A stretch of 63,784 nucleotides of DNA from Acidimicrobiia bacterium. Lineage in GTDB: Bacteria; Actinomycetota; Acidimicrobiia; Spongiisociales; Spongiisociaceae. Shown piece by piece: positions 42,288-51,001 of this stretch. The notes beneath the pieces were generated by a model, which was given only the letters and a program-made list of their open reading frames with translations, was not told the DNA's origin and searched no databases. How positions within the stretch are numbered: position 1 is the stretch's first letter; each line of letters starts with the position of its first letter. The position numbers and the translations under genes were made by a program. The stretch lies in contig JAJEIM010000007.1 of NCBI GenBank assembly GCA_022827785.1, forward strand, positions 1-63,784, in the 5' to 3' direction.

Positions 42288-43255
42288 CCGGCCAGCCGCC
42301 TCCTCACCGCTTCGACCGCTTCGTCCCGCGTGCCCGAGAACGAGCATCCGGCGGCGCGGTGGTGGCCGCCGCCACCCATCGTCTCCGCTATGGCCGCCAC
42401 GTCCACGTGGCGGCGGGACCTCAGGCTCAGCTTCCACTCCCCGCCGGGCTGCTCCTTGAGCAGCAGCGCCACCTCGGCCTCCCGGGCTATCCGGACATCA
42501 TCGATCAGGGCGTCGGCGTCCTCCATCCCGATGCGATGGCGCCCGAGATCGTCCTGGGTGAGGTAGGACCACACCAGGGAGTGAGCCGGCTCCAGCGTGG
42601 CGCGGGACAGGACGGTTCCGGCAACGCCCAGGTACCCGAACGGCACCGACTCGTAGACGGCTTGCCCGATCACCTCCGGGCGCGCTCCCGCCTCCACCAG
42701 TTCGGCCGCCGCGCGGAGGGCCTCGGGATTGGTGTTGCCGTACTGAAAACGACCGGTGTCGGTGACCAGGCCCAGCAGCAGGGCCGTGGCTGCTTCGGGC
42801 GGTATGTCCCAGCCGATCAGCCGGATCAGGCGGTGGCAGAGCAGCGCGGCCGCCGGAGCGCTCGGTTCGCACACCCTGATGTCTCCGAACCCGGCGCCCG
42901 CCACGTGATGGTCGATCATCACCACGGTCCCGGCCGCCTCGACCACCGGCGCCAGTTCCGCGCCCAGCCGCTCAGGGTCATTGCAGTCGAAGGCCACCAG
43001 CACGTCGGGCGCGCCGACCTCCCCGGGATCCACCACCGGACCGGTATCCAGGAAGCTGAAGTGCCGTCCCACGGCGAAGCCCCCGCCGAAGCAGGCTCGC
43101 GCCGAGCGGCCCGCCGCACGGGCCGACAACGCCAGGCCCAGAGATGACCCCAGGGCATCGCCGTCCGGATTCACATGGCCCGTGGCGACCAGCGAGCCGG
43201 CCTCTCGGATGGCGCGGGCCGCGTCCCTCAGGCCGGGAATCGCCCCCGGCATCAC
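42284..43255 (-). CDS. nrnA: DHH-family oligoribonuclease / pAp phosphatase
   Basis: 323 residues. Degrades nanoRNA and dephosphorylates pAp. Metal-binding motifs are HVNPDGDALGSSLGLAL, FDCND, MIDHHVAG (the DHH box), LVTDTGRFQYGN and the DHHA1 GGGGHHRAAGCSF near the C-terminus. The GTG start overlaps the rbfA stop. It occupies its usual place between rbfA and truB. Confidence 0.92.
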   Translation of the reverse strand: MMPGAIPGLRDAARAIREAGSLVATGHVNPDGDALGSSLGLALSARAAGRSARACFGGGFAVGRHFSFLDTGPVVDPGEVGAPDVLVAFDCNDPERLGAELAPVVEAAGTVVMIDHHVAGAGFGDIRVCEPSAPAAALLCHRLIRLIGWDIPPEAATALLLGLVTDTGRFQYGNTNPEALRAAAELVEAGARPEVIGQAVYESVPFGYLGVAGTVLSRATLEPAHSLVWSYLTQDDLGRHRIGMEDADALIDDVRIAREAEVALLLKEQPGGEWKLSLRSRRHVDVAAIAETMGGGGHHRAAGCSFSGTRDEAVEAVRRRLAG

Positions 43256-43602
43256 CCGCTCCCGCCTCGCCCGTCCATGTTCTTCAGTATCTCCTCGATC
43301 CGTCGCGCATGCGCCACGGCCGGATCAGGAACAAACCTCAGTTCGGGAAGGTACTTCATCCGCACCTGCGGACCCACCGCGGCGCGGATCCGGGGGGCCG
43401 CCGCCGCCAGCGCCCTGGCGGTCTGAGCCTCAGCTTCCTCGTCCCCGAGGACGGTGTAGTAGACCTCGGCGTTACGGAGATCTGGGGATGTGGACACGCC
43501 GGTCACCGTCAGGAACCCGATACGGGGGTCCTTGAGGTTCTGGCACTCGTCCGCGATGACCTCCCTGAGGATCTCGTTGACCCTCCGGAGCCTCAGGCCC
43601 AT
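43252..43602 (-). CDS. rbfA: Ribosome-binding factor A
   Basis: 116 residues starting MGLRLRRVNEILREVIADE. KH-like fold; helps late 30S subunit maturation and cold adaptation. FLTVTGVSTSPDLRNAEVYYTV and LPELRFVPDPAVAHARRIEEIL are typical (quoted here in parts: TGVSTSPDLRNAEVYYTV, FVPDPAVAHARRIEEIL). The start at 43602 follows family homology rather than the longer open frame. Confidence 0.93.
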   Translation of the reverse strand: MGLRLRRVNEILREVIADECQNLKDPRIGFLTVTGVSTSPDLRNAEVYYTVLGDEEAEAQTARALAAAAPRIRAAVGPQVRMKYLPELRFVPDPAVAHARRIEEILKNMDGRGGSG

Positions 43603-43615
43603 CCTGACCTCTCCC

Positions 43616-43909
43616 TCATGGCGGGTCCTCCAGGTAGGAGACGCCGACCGACAGTACCTCGGCCTCCTCCCACCGATCGAAGAAGCGACACACCGAATGC
43701 ACCGCCATCTCCAACTGCGTCGCATGCGGCGAGACTATGCCCACCCCCACCGCAGTCCGCTGCCACTGGTCGTGGTGATCGACCTCGGCGAACGCCACGG
43801 GGAAGGCGCGGCGCAGATTGGCGGACAGCCGAGCGATGCGCTGCCGCTTGGCCTTCAGCGAATGTACATCCCGCAAACGCAGATCAACCCGGAGCGCCGC
43901 GGCGTGCAT
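43616..43909 (-). CDS. DUF503 family protein
   Basis: 97 residues from the ATG before HAAALRVDLRLRD; a second ATG three codons upstream is possible. VHSLKAKRQRIARLSANLRRAF and SVGVSYLED match the family, which lies between infB and rbfA in many Gram-positive bacteria. The function is unknown, though position suggests a translation or ribosome role. Confidence 0.88.
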   Translation of the reverse strand: MHAAALRVDLRLRDVHSLKAKRQRIARLSANLRRAFPVAFAEVDHHDQWQRTAVGVGIVSPHATQLEMAVHSVCRFFDRWEEAEVLSVGVSYLEDPP

Positions 43910-43939
43910 GCTTGCCATGGGGTACTCACGTCAGCGCGA

Positions 43940-45967
43940 TCATGTGGCCGCGATCTCATCGACCCGGTATGTCTCGATGACGTCGCCCTCCTTGACATCG
44001 CGGAAGCGTTCGAGCCCGATGCCGCACTCGTATCCGGCCGCCACCTCGCGCACATCGTCCTTGAACCGGCGTAGCGACGCCACCCGACCGTCATAGATGA
44101 CGCTCCCGCCCCGGACCACCCGGGCCTTCGCCTCCCTCACGATGGTGCCTTCGGTGACGTAGCAACCGGCGACGGAGCCCAGGCGCGGCACGCGGAAGGT
44201 AGCTCGCACCTGAGCCACACCGACCAGGGTCTCCTCCCGGGTCGGCGCCAGACGGCCGACCAGCATCTGCTCCATCTCGTCGAGGAGTTCGTAGATGATC
44301 GAGTAGGTGAGTACCTCGATTCCCGCCGCCGCGGCCGCTCGCCTCGCGTTCGGATCGGGACGGACGTTGAATCCGACCACGACCGAGCCCGTGGCGTCGG
44401 CCAGCGTGATGTCGTTCTCGTTGATGCCACCCACTGCCGCATGTACCACGTTGACCCGACCGCCCTCGCGGGCGATCTGGCTGACCGCCTCGCGGATCGC
44501 CTCCACCGAGCCGTCGGCGTCGGCTTTGATGATGAGAAGGAGTTCGGTCTGCTCCTGGGACCGCAAACGCTCGAGCAACTGCCCGAGGCGCTCCCGGGCG
44601 GTGGGCACCACGAGCGTCCTGGCCCGGACCGCATCCACCTGGTCGGCCGCCATGGATCGGGCTATACGGTCGTTCTTGACCACCTCGAACATGTCACCCG
44701 CAGCCGGAACCGACGCCCATCCCGACACCAGTACCGGAGTGGAGGGAGTTGCGGTCGAGACGCGACGGCCCGTGTGGTCGATGATGGAGCGGGCCCGGCC
44801 GCTGACCATCCCTGCCACCAGCGAATCCCCTCGCCTCAGCGTCCCCCGTTGCACGATCACGGTGCCTACCGGACCCAACCCTCGATCGAGGTGGCTCTCG
44901 ATCACCACTCCCGAAGCCGGGGCCCTCGGGTTGGCCGTGAACTCCGACACCTGGGCGACCAGGTCGATCATCTCCAGCAGGTTGCCCATACCGTCCCCGG
45001 ACGTTGCGGACACCTCCACCGAGACGACCTCCCCACCCAGTTCTTCCGTGACCACCTCGTGCTCGGTCAGCATGGCCCGGACCCGCAGCGGGTCGGCGTT
45101 CTCGAGATCCATCTTGTTGATGGCGACGATCATGGGCACGCCCGCCGCCTTGGTGTGACTGATCGCCTCGGCGGTCTGCGGCATCACCCCGTCGTCCGCC
45201 GCCACCACCAGCACGACGATGTCCGTCACCTCGGCTCCCCGGGCCCGCATTGCGGTGAAGGCGGCATGGCCCGGCGTGTCGATGAACGTGATCGGACGCC
45301 CGTCGACCGTGGCCTGGTAGGCGCCGATGTGCTGGGTGATCCCCCCTGCTTCTCCGGACACGACATTGGTGTCGCGGATGTAGTCCAGCAGGGTGGTCTT
45401 GCCGTGATCGACATGCCCCATCACCGTGACGACAGGCGGACGAGCCTTCAGGGAGGCGGGATCGTCGTCGAATACCCGCTTCGGCTTGACCAGGGGCTCG
45501 TCGACCTCCTCCGGTTCCTCGCCACGCTCGACTTCGACCATGATCCCGAAGTGTTCGGCGAGGGGCTCGATGGCCTCGGGCGGCACTGGCGCTGCGGCGG
45601 CCGCCATCAGCCCCATCGACAGCAACTGCCTTACCACCTCGCCCACCGGCTGGTGCATGGCTCGCGCCATCTCGAGCACCGATACGCCGGACGGCACGAC
45701 GATGACCCTGATGTCATCGGGCTCGGAGACGTCGGGTTCCGGAGCGGAGGCCTGTTCCGGCGAGTCGGGCGCCGGCTGGGGGGCATCGGCAACTTCTTCT
45801 TCCGGCTCCTCCGGTAGGAGCATGGAGCGAAGAGCCTCGGCATCGCCCTGGTCCAGCCCGGAGGAGGCGGTGGTAACCGGCAGTCCCAGGTCCTGTGCCG
45901 TGGCCAGGACGTCTCGAGAGGCCAGGCCCATCTCCTTCGCCAGTTCGTAGATGCGCTTGGTCACCAT
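43940..45967 (-). CDS. infB: Translation initiation factor IF-2
   Basis: 675 residues, short for an actinobacterium because the N-terminal region is compact. Two IF2_N helices ([17 protein letters not shown] and [16 protein letters not shown]) flank a ~45-residue acidic linker. The GTPase domain has [17 protein letters not shown] and INKMD. Domains II-IV follow, ending in [20 protein letters not shown]. It positions initiator tRNA on the 30S subunit. It lies 136 bp after nusA; no ylxR gene is seen in that gap. Confidence 0.96.
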   Translation of the reverse strand: MVTKRIYELAKEMGLASRDVLATAQDLGLPVTTASSGLDQGDAEALRSMLLPEEPEEEVADAPQPAPDSPEQASAPEPDVSEPDDIRVIVVPSGVSVLEMARAMHQPVGEVVRQLLSMGLMAAAAAPVPPEAIEPLAEHFGIMVEVERGEEPEEVDEPLVKPKRVFDDDPASLKARPPVVTVMGHVDHGKTTLLDYIRDTNVVSGEAGGITQHIGAYQATVDGRPITFIDTPGHAAFTAMRARGAEVTDIVVLVVAADDGVMPQTAEAISHTKAAGVPMIVAINKMDLENADPLRVRAMLTEHEVVTEELGGEVVSVEVSATSGDGMGNLLEMIDLVAQVSEFTANPRAPASGVVIESHLDRGLGPVGTVIVQRGTLRRGDSLVAGMVSGRARSIIDHTGRRVSTATPSTPVLVSGWASVPAAGDMFEVVKNDRIARSMAADQVDAVRARTLVVPTARERLGQLLERLRSQEQTELLLIIKADADGSVEAIREAVSQIAREGGRVNVVHAAVGGINENDITLADATGSVVVGFNVRPDPNARRAAAAAGIEVLTYSIIYELLDEMEQMLVGRLAPTREETLVGVAQVRATFRVPRLGSVAGCYVTEGTIVREAKARVVRGGSVIYDGRVASLRRFKDDVREVAAGYECGIGLERFRDVKEGDVIETYRVDEIAAT

Positions 45968-46103
45968 GGCTGCTCACGCCCCCGCTGTGCCCTCAAGGCG
46001 GCCATCCGGTGTCCGGCCGATCCCGGAACCCCTTCGCGTCGATGAGCATCCATCCAAGACCGTTCCCGGTCGGTCGAGCCTCGCACAACCTGCTCGCGCG
46101 CTG

Positions 46104-47123
46104 CTAACGGCCACCGGCAGTGACCGGACCGCGCCCCCGGCTAGCCGGCCGCTGGGACCTGGAATCACTCTGTATGTCGATGCGGTAGCCGGTCAGTCGG
46201 GTAGCCAATCGGGCGTTCTGACCCTCCCGACCGATGGCCAGCGAGAGCTGGTGTTCGCTCACGATCACCACCGCCGACTTCTCTTCGTCGTCGACCTGTA
46301 CGTCACGCACCTTGGCCGGGCCGAGGGCCTCGGCGATGAATTGGGCGGTGTCATCACGCCACTGCACCACGTCCACCTTCTCGCCGCGCAACTCGTTGAC
46401 AACGTTGCGTACCCGGGATCCGCGGGCGCCGACACAGGCGCCTTTGGGATCCACGTTGGCATCATTGGACACCACCGCGATCTTGGTGCGATGGCCCGCC
46501 TCCCGGGCTATCGAACGGATCTGCACCGTTCCGTCCAGCAACTCCGGCACCGCCAGTTCGAGCAGCCGGCGAACCAGGTCGGGATGGGAACGCGACACCA
46601 CGATCTGCGGGCCCTTGGTCTCCCGCCGAACCTCGATGATCAGGGCCTTCGCCCGGGCGCCTCGCTCCAGCCGCTCGTAGGGGATCCGCTCTGAACCCGG
46701 CATCATCGCCTCAGCGTTACCCAGGTCGAGGATCGTGTACCGGTTGTCATGCTGCTGCACCATGCCGGTCACCAGGTCGCCCTCCCGGCCCTCGTAGGCA
46801 TCGAACACCTGCTCGCGCTTGGCTTCCCGGAGCTGCTGGGCGATCACCTGCTTGGCGGTGCTGGCCGCTATCCGACCGAAGTCGGTGGCGGTGTCCTCCC
46901 ACTCCTCGATGACGTTTCCGTCGTCATCGAGTTCCTGTGCGTAGACGATGATCTCGCCGGAGTCCGGCTCGATGGTCACCCGGGCCTCCTCCGCGGCTCC
47001 CGGAGTCCGCTTGTAAGCCGACACGAGCGCGTTGGCCAGGGCAGCGAGAATCGTGTCGACGGGGATACCGCGCTCCCGCTCCAACATCTCGAGAGCCTCC
47101 ATGACCCGGTAGTCGATCTTCAT
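46104..47123 (-). CDS. nusA: Transcription termination/antitermination factor NusA
   Basis: 339 residues. An N-terminal RNA polymerase-binding domain (MEALEMLERERGIPV, LVSAYKR) is followed by an S1 domain (GDLVTGMVQQHDNRYTILDL region) and two KH domains (DPKGACVGARGSRVRNVV, LAIGREGQNARLATRLTGY). There are no C-terminal acidic repeats, as is normal outside Proteobacteria. It starts 4 bp after rimP and probably shares its promoter and leader terminator. Confidence 0.95.
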   Translation of the reverse strand: MKIDYRVMEALEMLERERGIPVDTILAALANALVSAYKRTPGAAEEARVTIEPDSGEIIVYAQELDDDGNVIEEWEDTATDFGRIAASTAKQVIAQQLREAKREQVFDAYEGREGDLVTGMVQQHDNRYTILDLGNAEAMMPGSERIPYERLERGARAKALIIEVRRETKGPQIVVSRSHPDLVRRLLELAVPELLDGTVQIRSIAREAGHRTKIAVVSNDANVDPKGACVGARGSRVRNVVNELRGEKVDVVQWRDDTAQFIAEALGPAKVRDVQVDDEEKSAVVIVSEHQLSLAIGREGQNARLATRLTGYRIDIQSDSRSQRPASRGRGPVTAGGR

Positions 47124-47127
47124 CCCG

Positions 47128-47610
47128 TTACCCCGACTTCCTGGTCGCCCTGGCTTGCTTGTTCCACTCGAACCGCGTGCGCGCCGACCGCACCTGCCCG
47201 TAACCGATCAGCCTCGTCTCACCGTCGACCCGCACGGCAAAACCATCCGAATCGGCCGCCTCGAGCACGCCCCGATGGTGCCGGGAACCAGCTACCTCCA
47301 CGTCGGTCTTGATGGTCACGTCCCGACCGATCGACTTGCTGAAATGGCGGGGAAGGTGAAGGGTGCGCTCGAGCCCGGGCGAGGACACCTCCAGGGAATA
47401 GGAGCCATCGAAGGGATCGAGACGGTCGAGTTGGCGTGACAGGGAGCGGGACACGGCCGCCAACTGGTCGACGCCCACCCCGCCGTCGCGATCGACGATT
47501 ACCCGGACGATCCGCGGACCTCTACCGGCCACCTGGAGGTAATCGAGCTCCAGGCCCTGGCCGGCGAGATGCTGCTCGAACAGGTCTTCAAGCCGCTCCT
47601 CAATAGTCAT
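47128..47610 (-). CDS. rimP: Ribosome maturation factor RimP
   Basis: 160 residues from MTIEERLEDLFEQH. Needed for 30S assembly. VIVDRDGGVGVDQLAAVSRSLS and YSLEVSSPGLERTL are family blocks (quoted in parts: VIVDRDGGVGVDQL, LEVSSPGLERTL), with RHFSKSIGRDVTIK opening the C-terminal domain. The open frame runs further upstream through the leader terminator, so the start at 47610 is preferred. Confidence 0.92.
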   Translation of the reverse strand: MTIEERLEDLFEQHLAGQGLELDYLQVAGRGPRIVRVIVDRDGGVGVDQLAAVSRSLSRQLDRLDPFDGSYSLEVSSPGLERTLHLPRHFSKSIGRDVTIKTDVEVAGSRHHRGVLEAADSDGFAVRVDGETRLIGYGQVRSARTRFEWNKQARATRKSG

Positions 47611-47724
47611 GGTCGGCTTCGAGCCGCCGGCTCTTCCGGAAGTGAGCGTCTCCATCTGGTGCGTTATGGCGGCATGACGGGCTTCCGGCGCGGTGGAATA
47701 CGCCGGCCAACCGGTTTCTACAAT

Positions 47725-47748
47725 AAAAAAAGCGGGCTGGGCGCCCAC
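47725..47748 (-). terminator. Intrinsic terminator in the rimP-nusA leader
   Basis: On the minus strand GTGGGC, loop GCCCA, GCCCGC form a 6-bp stem followed by seven T. It lies between proS and rimP and, importantly, downstream of a TATAAT element, so it can act both as proS terminator and as an attenuator of the rimP-nusA-infB operon. Confidence 0.8.
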
Positions 47749-47788
47749 CTTGTAGCACAAAGTCACGTCCTTCGAGTGTCTGAGTCGA

Positions 47789-47794
47789 ATTATA
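47789..47794 (-). promoter_or_regulatory. -10 element (TATAAT) before rimP
   Basis: A consensus TATAAT on the minus strand between proS and rimP. Transcription from it would begin near 47782 and run into the terminator about 50 nt later, giving a 5' leader of about 170 nt for rimP. No clear -35 is seen. Confidence 0.55.
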
Positions 47795-47830
47795 GCATTT
47801 GTCCTACCGAACGAGACCTGGGCAGGAGTG

Positions 47831-49528
47831 CTATGACACCAGCTCGACGAGGCGCGCCACCGCCTGATCCACGGGAACGGTTTCGGCCAGCGAGCCGTCG
47901 CGGGCGACCAGTTCGACCTCCCCGGCCTCGATGCCCCGGGGACCTACCGTAAGCCGGTAAGGGATCCCGACCAGCTCGGCGTCGGCGAACTTGACACCGG
48001 GACGCTCGTTGCGGTCATCGAGCAAGACCTCGATCCCGGCGTCGGTGAGGTCGCGGTACAGGCGTTCTCCCGCCGGGCCGACTGCCGGGTTGTCGGGTCT
48101 CAGCAGGGTGATCACCACGGCGAACGGCGCCACCGAGACCGGCCAGATGATCCCCTTGCTGTCGTGGCTGACCTCGGCCACGGCAGCCATCGACCGCCCC
48201 ACACCGATCCCGTAGGAACCCATCACGATGGGCGTGGGCCGGCCGGTCTCGTCGAGAACGGTGGCCCCGAGGGCGTCGCTGTATTTGAGGCCGAGCTTGA
48301 AGATGTGACCGACTTCGATGACCCTCGACAGCGAGAGGGAGCCGGATTGGCAACTCCGGCAAGCCTCCCCCTCCTGCACCGAACGCATGTCGAGCCACCT
48401 GCCCACCGGGACGTCGCGCTCCATGTCCACGCCGCGAAGGTGAACATCGTCCTCGTTGGCGCCGGTCACCATGTTGGAGCGCCCCCGGAGGACCGGATCG
48501 GCGATCACGGGATACTCCACCCCCACCGCACCGAGGCTCCCGGGGTGAGCGCCCAGCTTCTCGACGATCTCTTCCGCGGTCGCCGGACGGACCACGCCGG
48601 GCACCGTGTCCACCAGCTTCTGGACTTCGAGGTCGTGGTCGCCCCTCAGGACCAGCAGGGTGAACTCGTCCCCCACGTAGTAGGCGAGGGTCTTGATCTG
48701 GCGCCGGGCGGCCGCGAACCGTCCCATCGCGGTCAGCGCCGCGATGGTGCGGACCCCGGGGGTCGGGAATGGCTCGGGCGGTCCGTCCCAAGGGTCGTCG
48801 GACACTTCGTCGGGTGCGCTGACCGCCCGTTCGAGATTGGCGGCGTATCCGCAACTGTCGCAGAGGGCGACACGATCCTCACCCGCGCCCGAGCGGACCA
48901 CGAACTCCACGGAGTCGCTGCCGCCCATGTTGCCGGAGGAGGCCTCCACCTGGATGGAGGCGAGACCCATCCGGGCGAATATCCGGTCGTAGGCGCCCCG
49001 GTGAGCCTCGAACTGGACGTCTAGGCCCTCGGGGCCCACGTCGAGCGAGTACGAGTCCTTCATGATGAACTCCCGCACCCGGAGGAGGCCGGACTTGGGC
49101 CGGGCTTCGTCCCGGAACTTGGTCTGGAGGTGGTACCAGAGCTGGGGTAGCTCCCGGTAGGAGTTCAATTCGGAGGCAAGGTGGGCGAACACCTCCTCGT
49201 GGGTGAGGGCCAGCACGAGGTCGGCGCCGCGGCGATCCTCGAACTTGACCATGATCCCCTCGACGTCGTCCCACCGGCCGGTCTTCTTCCACAGCTCGGC
49301 CGGATGGACGACGGGTGCCAGGAACTCCTGGCCCCCGATGGCGTTCATCTCCTCCCGGATGATGTCGGATACCTTCGTGGCGACCCGCATCCCGAGCGGG
49401 AGCATCGAATAGGAGCCGGCCATGAGCTGGCGGATGAAGCCGCCCCGGACCAGCAGGCGGTGGCTGGCGGCAACCGCATCCGCCGGATCGTCGCGGAGGG
49501 TGGGAATGAACGTCCGTGACCAGCGCAC
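47831..49528 (-). CDS. proS: Prolyl-tRNA synthetase, bacterial type
   Basis: 565 residues. Class II synthetase: motif 1 region SYSMLPLGMRVATKVSDII, motif 2 FRDEARPKSGLLRVREFIMKDSYS (cited in part: FRDEARPKSGLLRVREF) and motif 3 SYGIGVGRSMAA. Between motifs 2 and 3 lies the ~180-residue editing (INS) domain that hydrolyses Ala-tRNA(Pro), with YYVGDEFTLLVLRGDHDLE. The anticodon-binding domain ends the protein. It is preceded by ispG 36 bp upstream. Confidence 0.96.
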   Translation of the reverse strand: MRWSRTFIPTLRDDPADAVAASHRLLVRGGFIRQLMAGSYSMLPLGMRVATKVSDIIREEMNAIGGQEFLAPVVHPAELWKKTGRWDDVEGIMVKFEDRRGADLVLALTHEEVFAHLASELNSYRELPQLWYHLQTKFRDEARPKSGLLRVREFIMKDSYSLDVGPEGLDVQFEAHRGAYDRIFARMGLASIQVEASSGNMGGSDSVEFVVRSGAGEDRVALCDSCGYAANLERAVSAPDEVSDDPWDGPPEPFPTPGVRTIAALTAMGRFAAARRQIKTLAYYVGDEFTLLVLRGDHDLEVQKLVDTVPGVVRPATAEEIVEKLGAHPGSLGAVGVEYPVIADPVLRGRSNMVTGANEDDVHLRGVDMERDVPVGRWLDMRSVQEGEACRSCQSGSLSLSRVIEVGHIFKLGLKYSDALGATVLDETGRPTPIVMGSYGIGVGRSMAAVAEVSHDSKGIIWPVSVAPFAVVITLLRPDNPAVGPAGERLYRDLTDAGIEVLLDDRNERPGVKFADAELVGIPYRLTVGPRGIEAGEVELVARDGSLAETVPVDQAVARLVELVS

Positions 49529-49564
49529 CGGAACTCCTAAGGGGTAATCAGAGAAGTCGGGCTG

Positions 49565-50770
49565 TCATCGAGCCGCGATGTCGGCCACCGCGGCGCGGCG
49601 GGCCTCGGACCGGTTGGCGTCCCCCTGGATCCGGATCAGCACCTGCCGGTCCTGGGCGGCCAGGTCGGCGGCCCTATCGTCTGCAGCGGCCATCCTGGCC
49701 TCCACGCCCTCGTCGACCAGCTTGCGGGCCTCGTCGAGCAAGGCGTCCACCATCTCGTCCTCCGGCACCACCCGAACCACCTTCCCCTTGATGAACAGGT
49801 GCCCCCGGCCCCGCCCGGCAGCGATCCCGAGGTCGGCCTCCCGAGCCTCGCCGGGTCCGTTCACCACGCAGCCCATGACGGCCACCTGGATGGGGAGCTC
49901 CGCCTCCTCCAGCCTGGCCTGGGCTGTCTGCGCGACCTCCAGCACATCGACCTCCGCTCGCCCGCAGCTGGGGCAGGCGATCAGGTCCAACCCGGTGCGC
50001 TCCCGCAGGTCGAGATACTCGAGGAGCTGCCGCCCCGCCTTGGCCTCCTCCACGGGATCAGCGGTCAGCGAGAAGCGGATGGTGTCGCCGATGCCTTCGA
50101 GCAGCAGGGTGGCGATGCCGGCCACCGACTTGATCAGTCCACCCGGCGGAGGCCCCGCCTCGGTGACCCCGAGATGGAGCGGGTAGCCGACCGTGTCGGC
50201 CAGCAGGCGGTAGGAGTCGACCATGGACGGGACATGGGAGTGCTTGACCGAGATCTTGATGTCGTCGAAGTCCTCCTCGGCCAGGTACTCGATCTCCTTG
50301 AGCGCCGACGCCACCAGCGCCTCGGGCGTGGCGGAGCCGTATCGCGCCATCAGATCGCGGTCCAGGCTGCCGGCGTTGACGCCCACCCGGATCGGGATTC
50401 CCCGGTCCTTGGCTTCGCGGGCCACCGCCCGGATCTGGTGCGGCTTCCGGATGTTGCCCGGGTTGAGCCGCAAGCCCTGCACACCGGCTTCCAGCGCCGC
50501 CAGTGCCAGGCGGTACTGGTAATGGATGTCGGCGATGATCGGCACCGGCGAGCGAGGCACGATCTCGGCCAGCCCCTCGGCGGCGGCGACATCATTGCAG
50601 GTGATGCGGACGATGTCGGCGCCGGCGCCGGCCAGTGCGTATACCTGGGCGAGGGTGCCGTCCACGTCGGCGGTCTTGGTGGTGGTCATCGACTGCACCG
50701 AGACCGGAGCGCCGCCGCCCACCGGCACGCGACCCACGTGAATCTGCCTGGTTCGATCGCGGTGATCCAT
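49565..50770 (-). CDS. ispG: (E)-4-hydroxy-3-methylbut-2-enyl-diphosphate synthase
   Basis: 401 residues. Iron-sulfur enzyme of the MEP isoprenoid pathway. The N-terminal barrel has VSVQSMTTTKTADVDGT and LRLNPGNI; the 4Fe-4S ligands are in LIACPSCGRAEVD and VMGCVVNGPGEA. A ~35-residue C-terminal extension after the usual end is rich in Ala, Arg and Asp. Together with dxr two genes upstream it marks an MEP pathway cluster. Copy B of the 7-bp repeat element lies just before its start. Confidence 0.95.
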   Translation of the reverse strand: MDHRDRTRQIHVGRVPVGGGAPVSVQSMTTTKTADVDGTLAQVYALAGAGADIVRITCNDVAAAEGLAEIVPRSPVPIIADIHYQYRLALAALEAGVQGLRLNPGNIRKPHQIRAVAREAKDRGIPIRVGVNAGSLDRDLMARYGSATPEALVASALKEIEYLAEEDFDDIKISVKHSHVPSMVDSYRLLADTVGYPLHLGVTEAGPPPGGLIKSVAGIATLLLEGIGDTIRFSLTADPVEEAKAGRQLLEYLDLRERTGLDLIACPSCGRAEVDVLEVAQTAQARLEEAELPIQVAVMGCVVNGPGEAREADLGIAAGRGRGHLFIKGKVVRVVPEDEMVDALLDEARKLVDEGVEARMAAADDRAADLAAQDRQVLIRIQGDANRSEARRAAVADIAAR

Positions 50771-50795
50771 CAGGATCCCATGTTACTACCGCCCT

Positions 50796-50998
50796 GCCAG
50801 TGGTCAGTGGTCAGTGGTCAGTGGTCAGTGGTCAGTGGTCAGTGGTCAGTGGTCAGTGGTCAGTGGTCAGTGGTCAGTGGTCAGTGGTCAGTGGTCAGTG
50901 GTCAGTGAATGTTGTAACACGGAAATGACACGGACAACCAACAGGCTCAAGGGCGGCAGCCAGCTTGTTAACCCCCGGGTCGCCCACTGGCCACTGAT
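50796..50998 (-). repeat. 7-bp tandem repeat element, copy B
   Basis: Fifteen perfect GTCAGTG units (50803-50907), plus one variant GCCAGTG before them, then ~90 bp related to copy A (TGTAAC, ACAACCAACAGGCTCAAGGG, GGGTCGCCCACTGGCCACTG). It fills the gap between the rseP stop and the ispG start, in the same orientation relative to its neighbours as copy A. Confidence 0.85.
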
Positions 50999-51001
50999 CG
51001 G

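Noticed and set aside
45974-46168. Reverse open frame of 64 codons as YlxR
   Set aside because: The frame lacks the CxxCR and PGRGAYVC patterns and overlaps nusA; it is not convincing.
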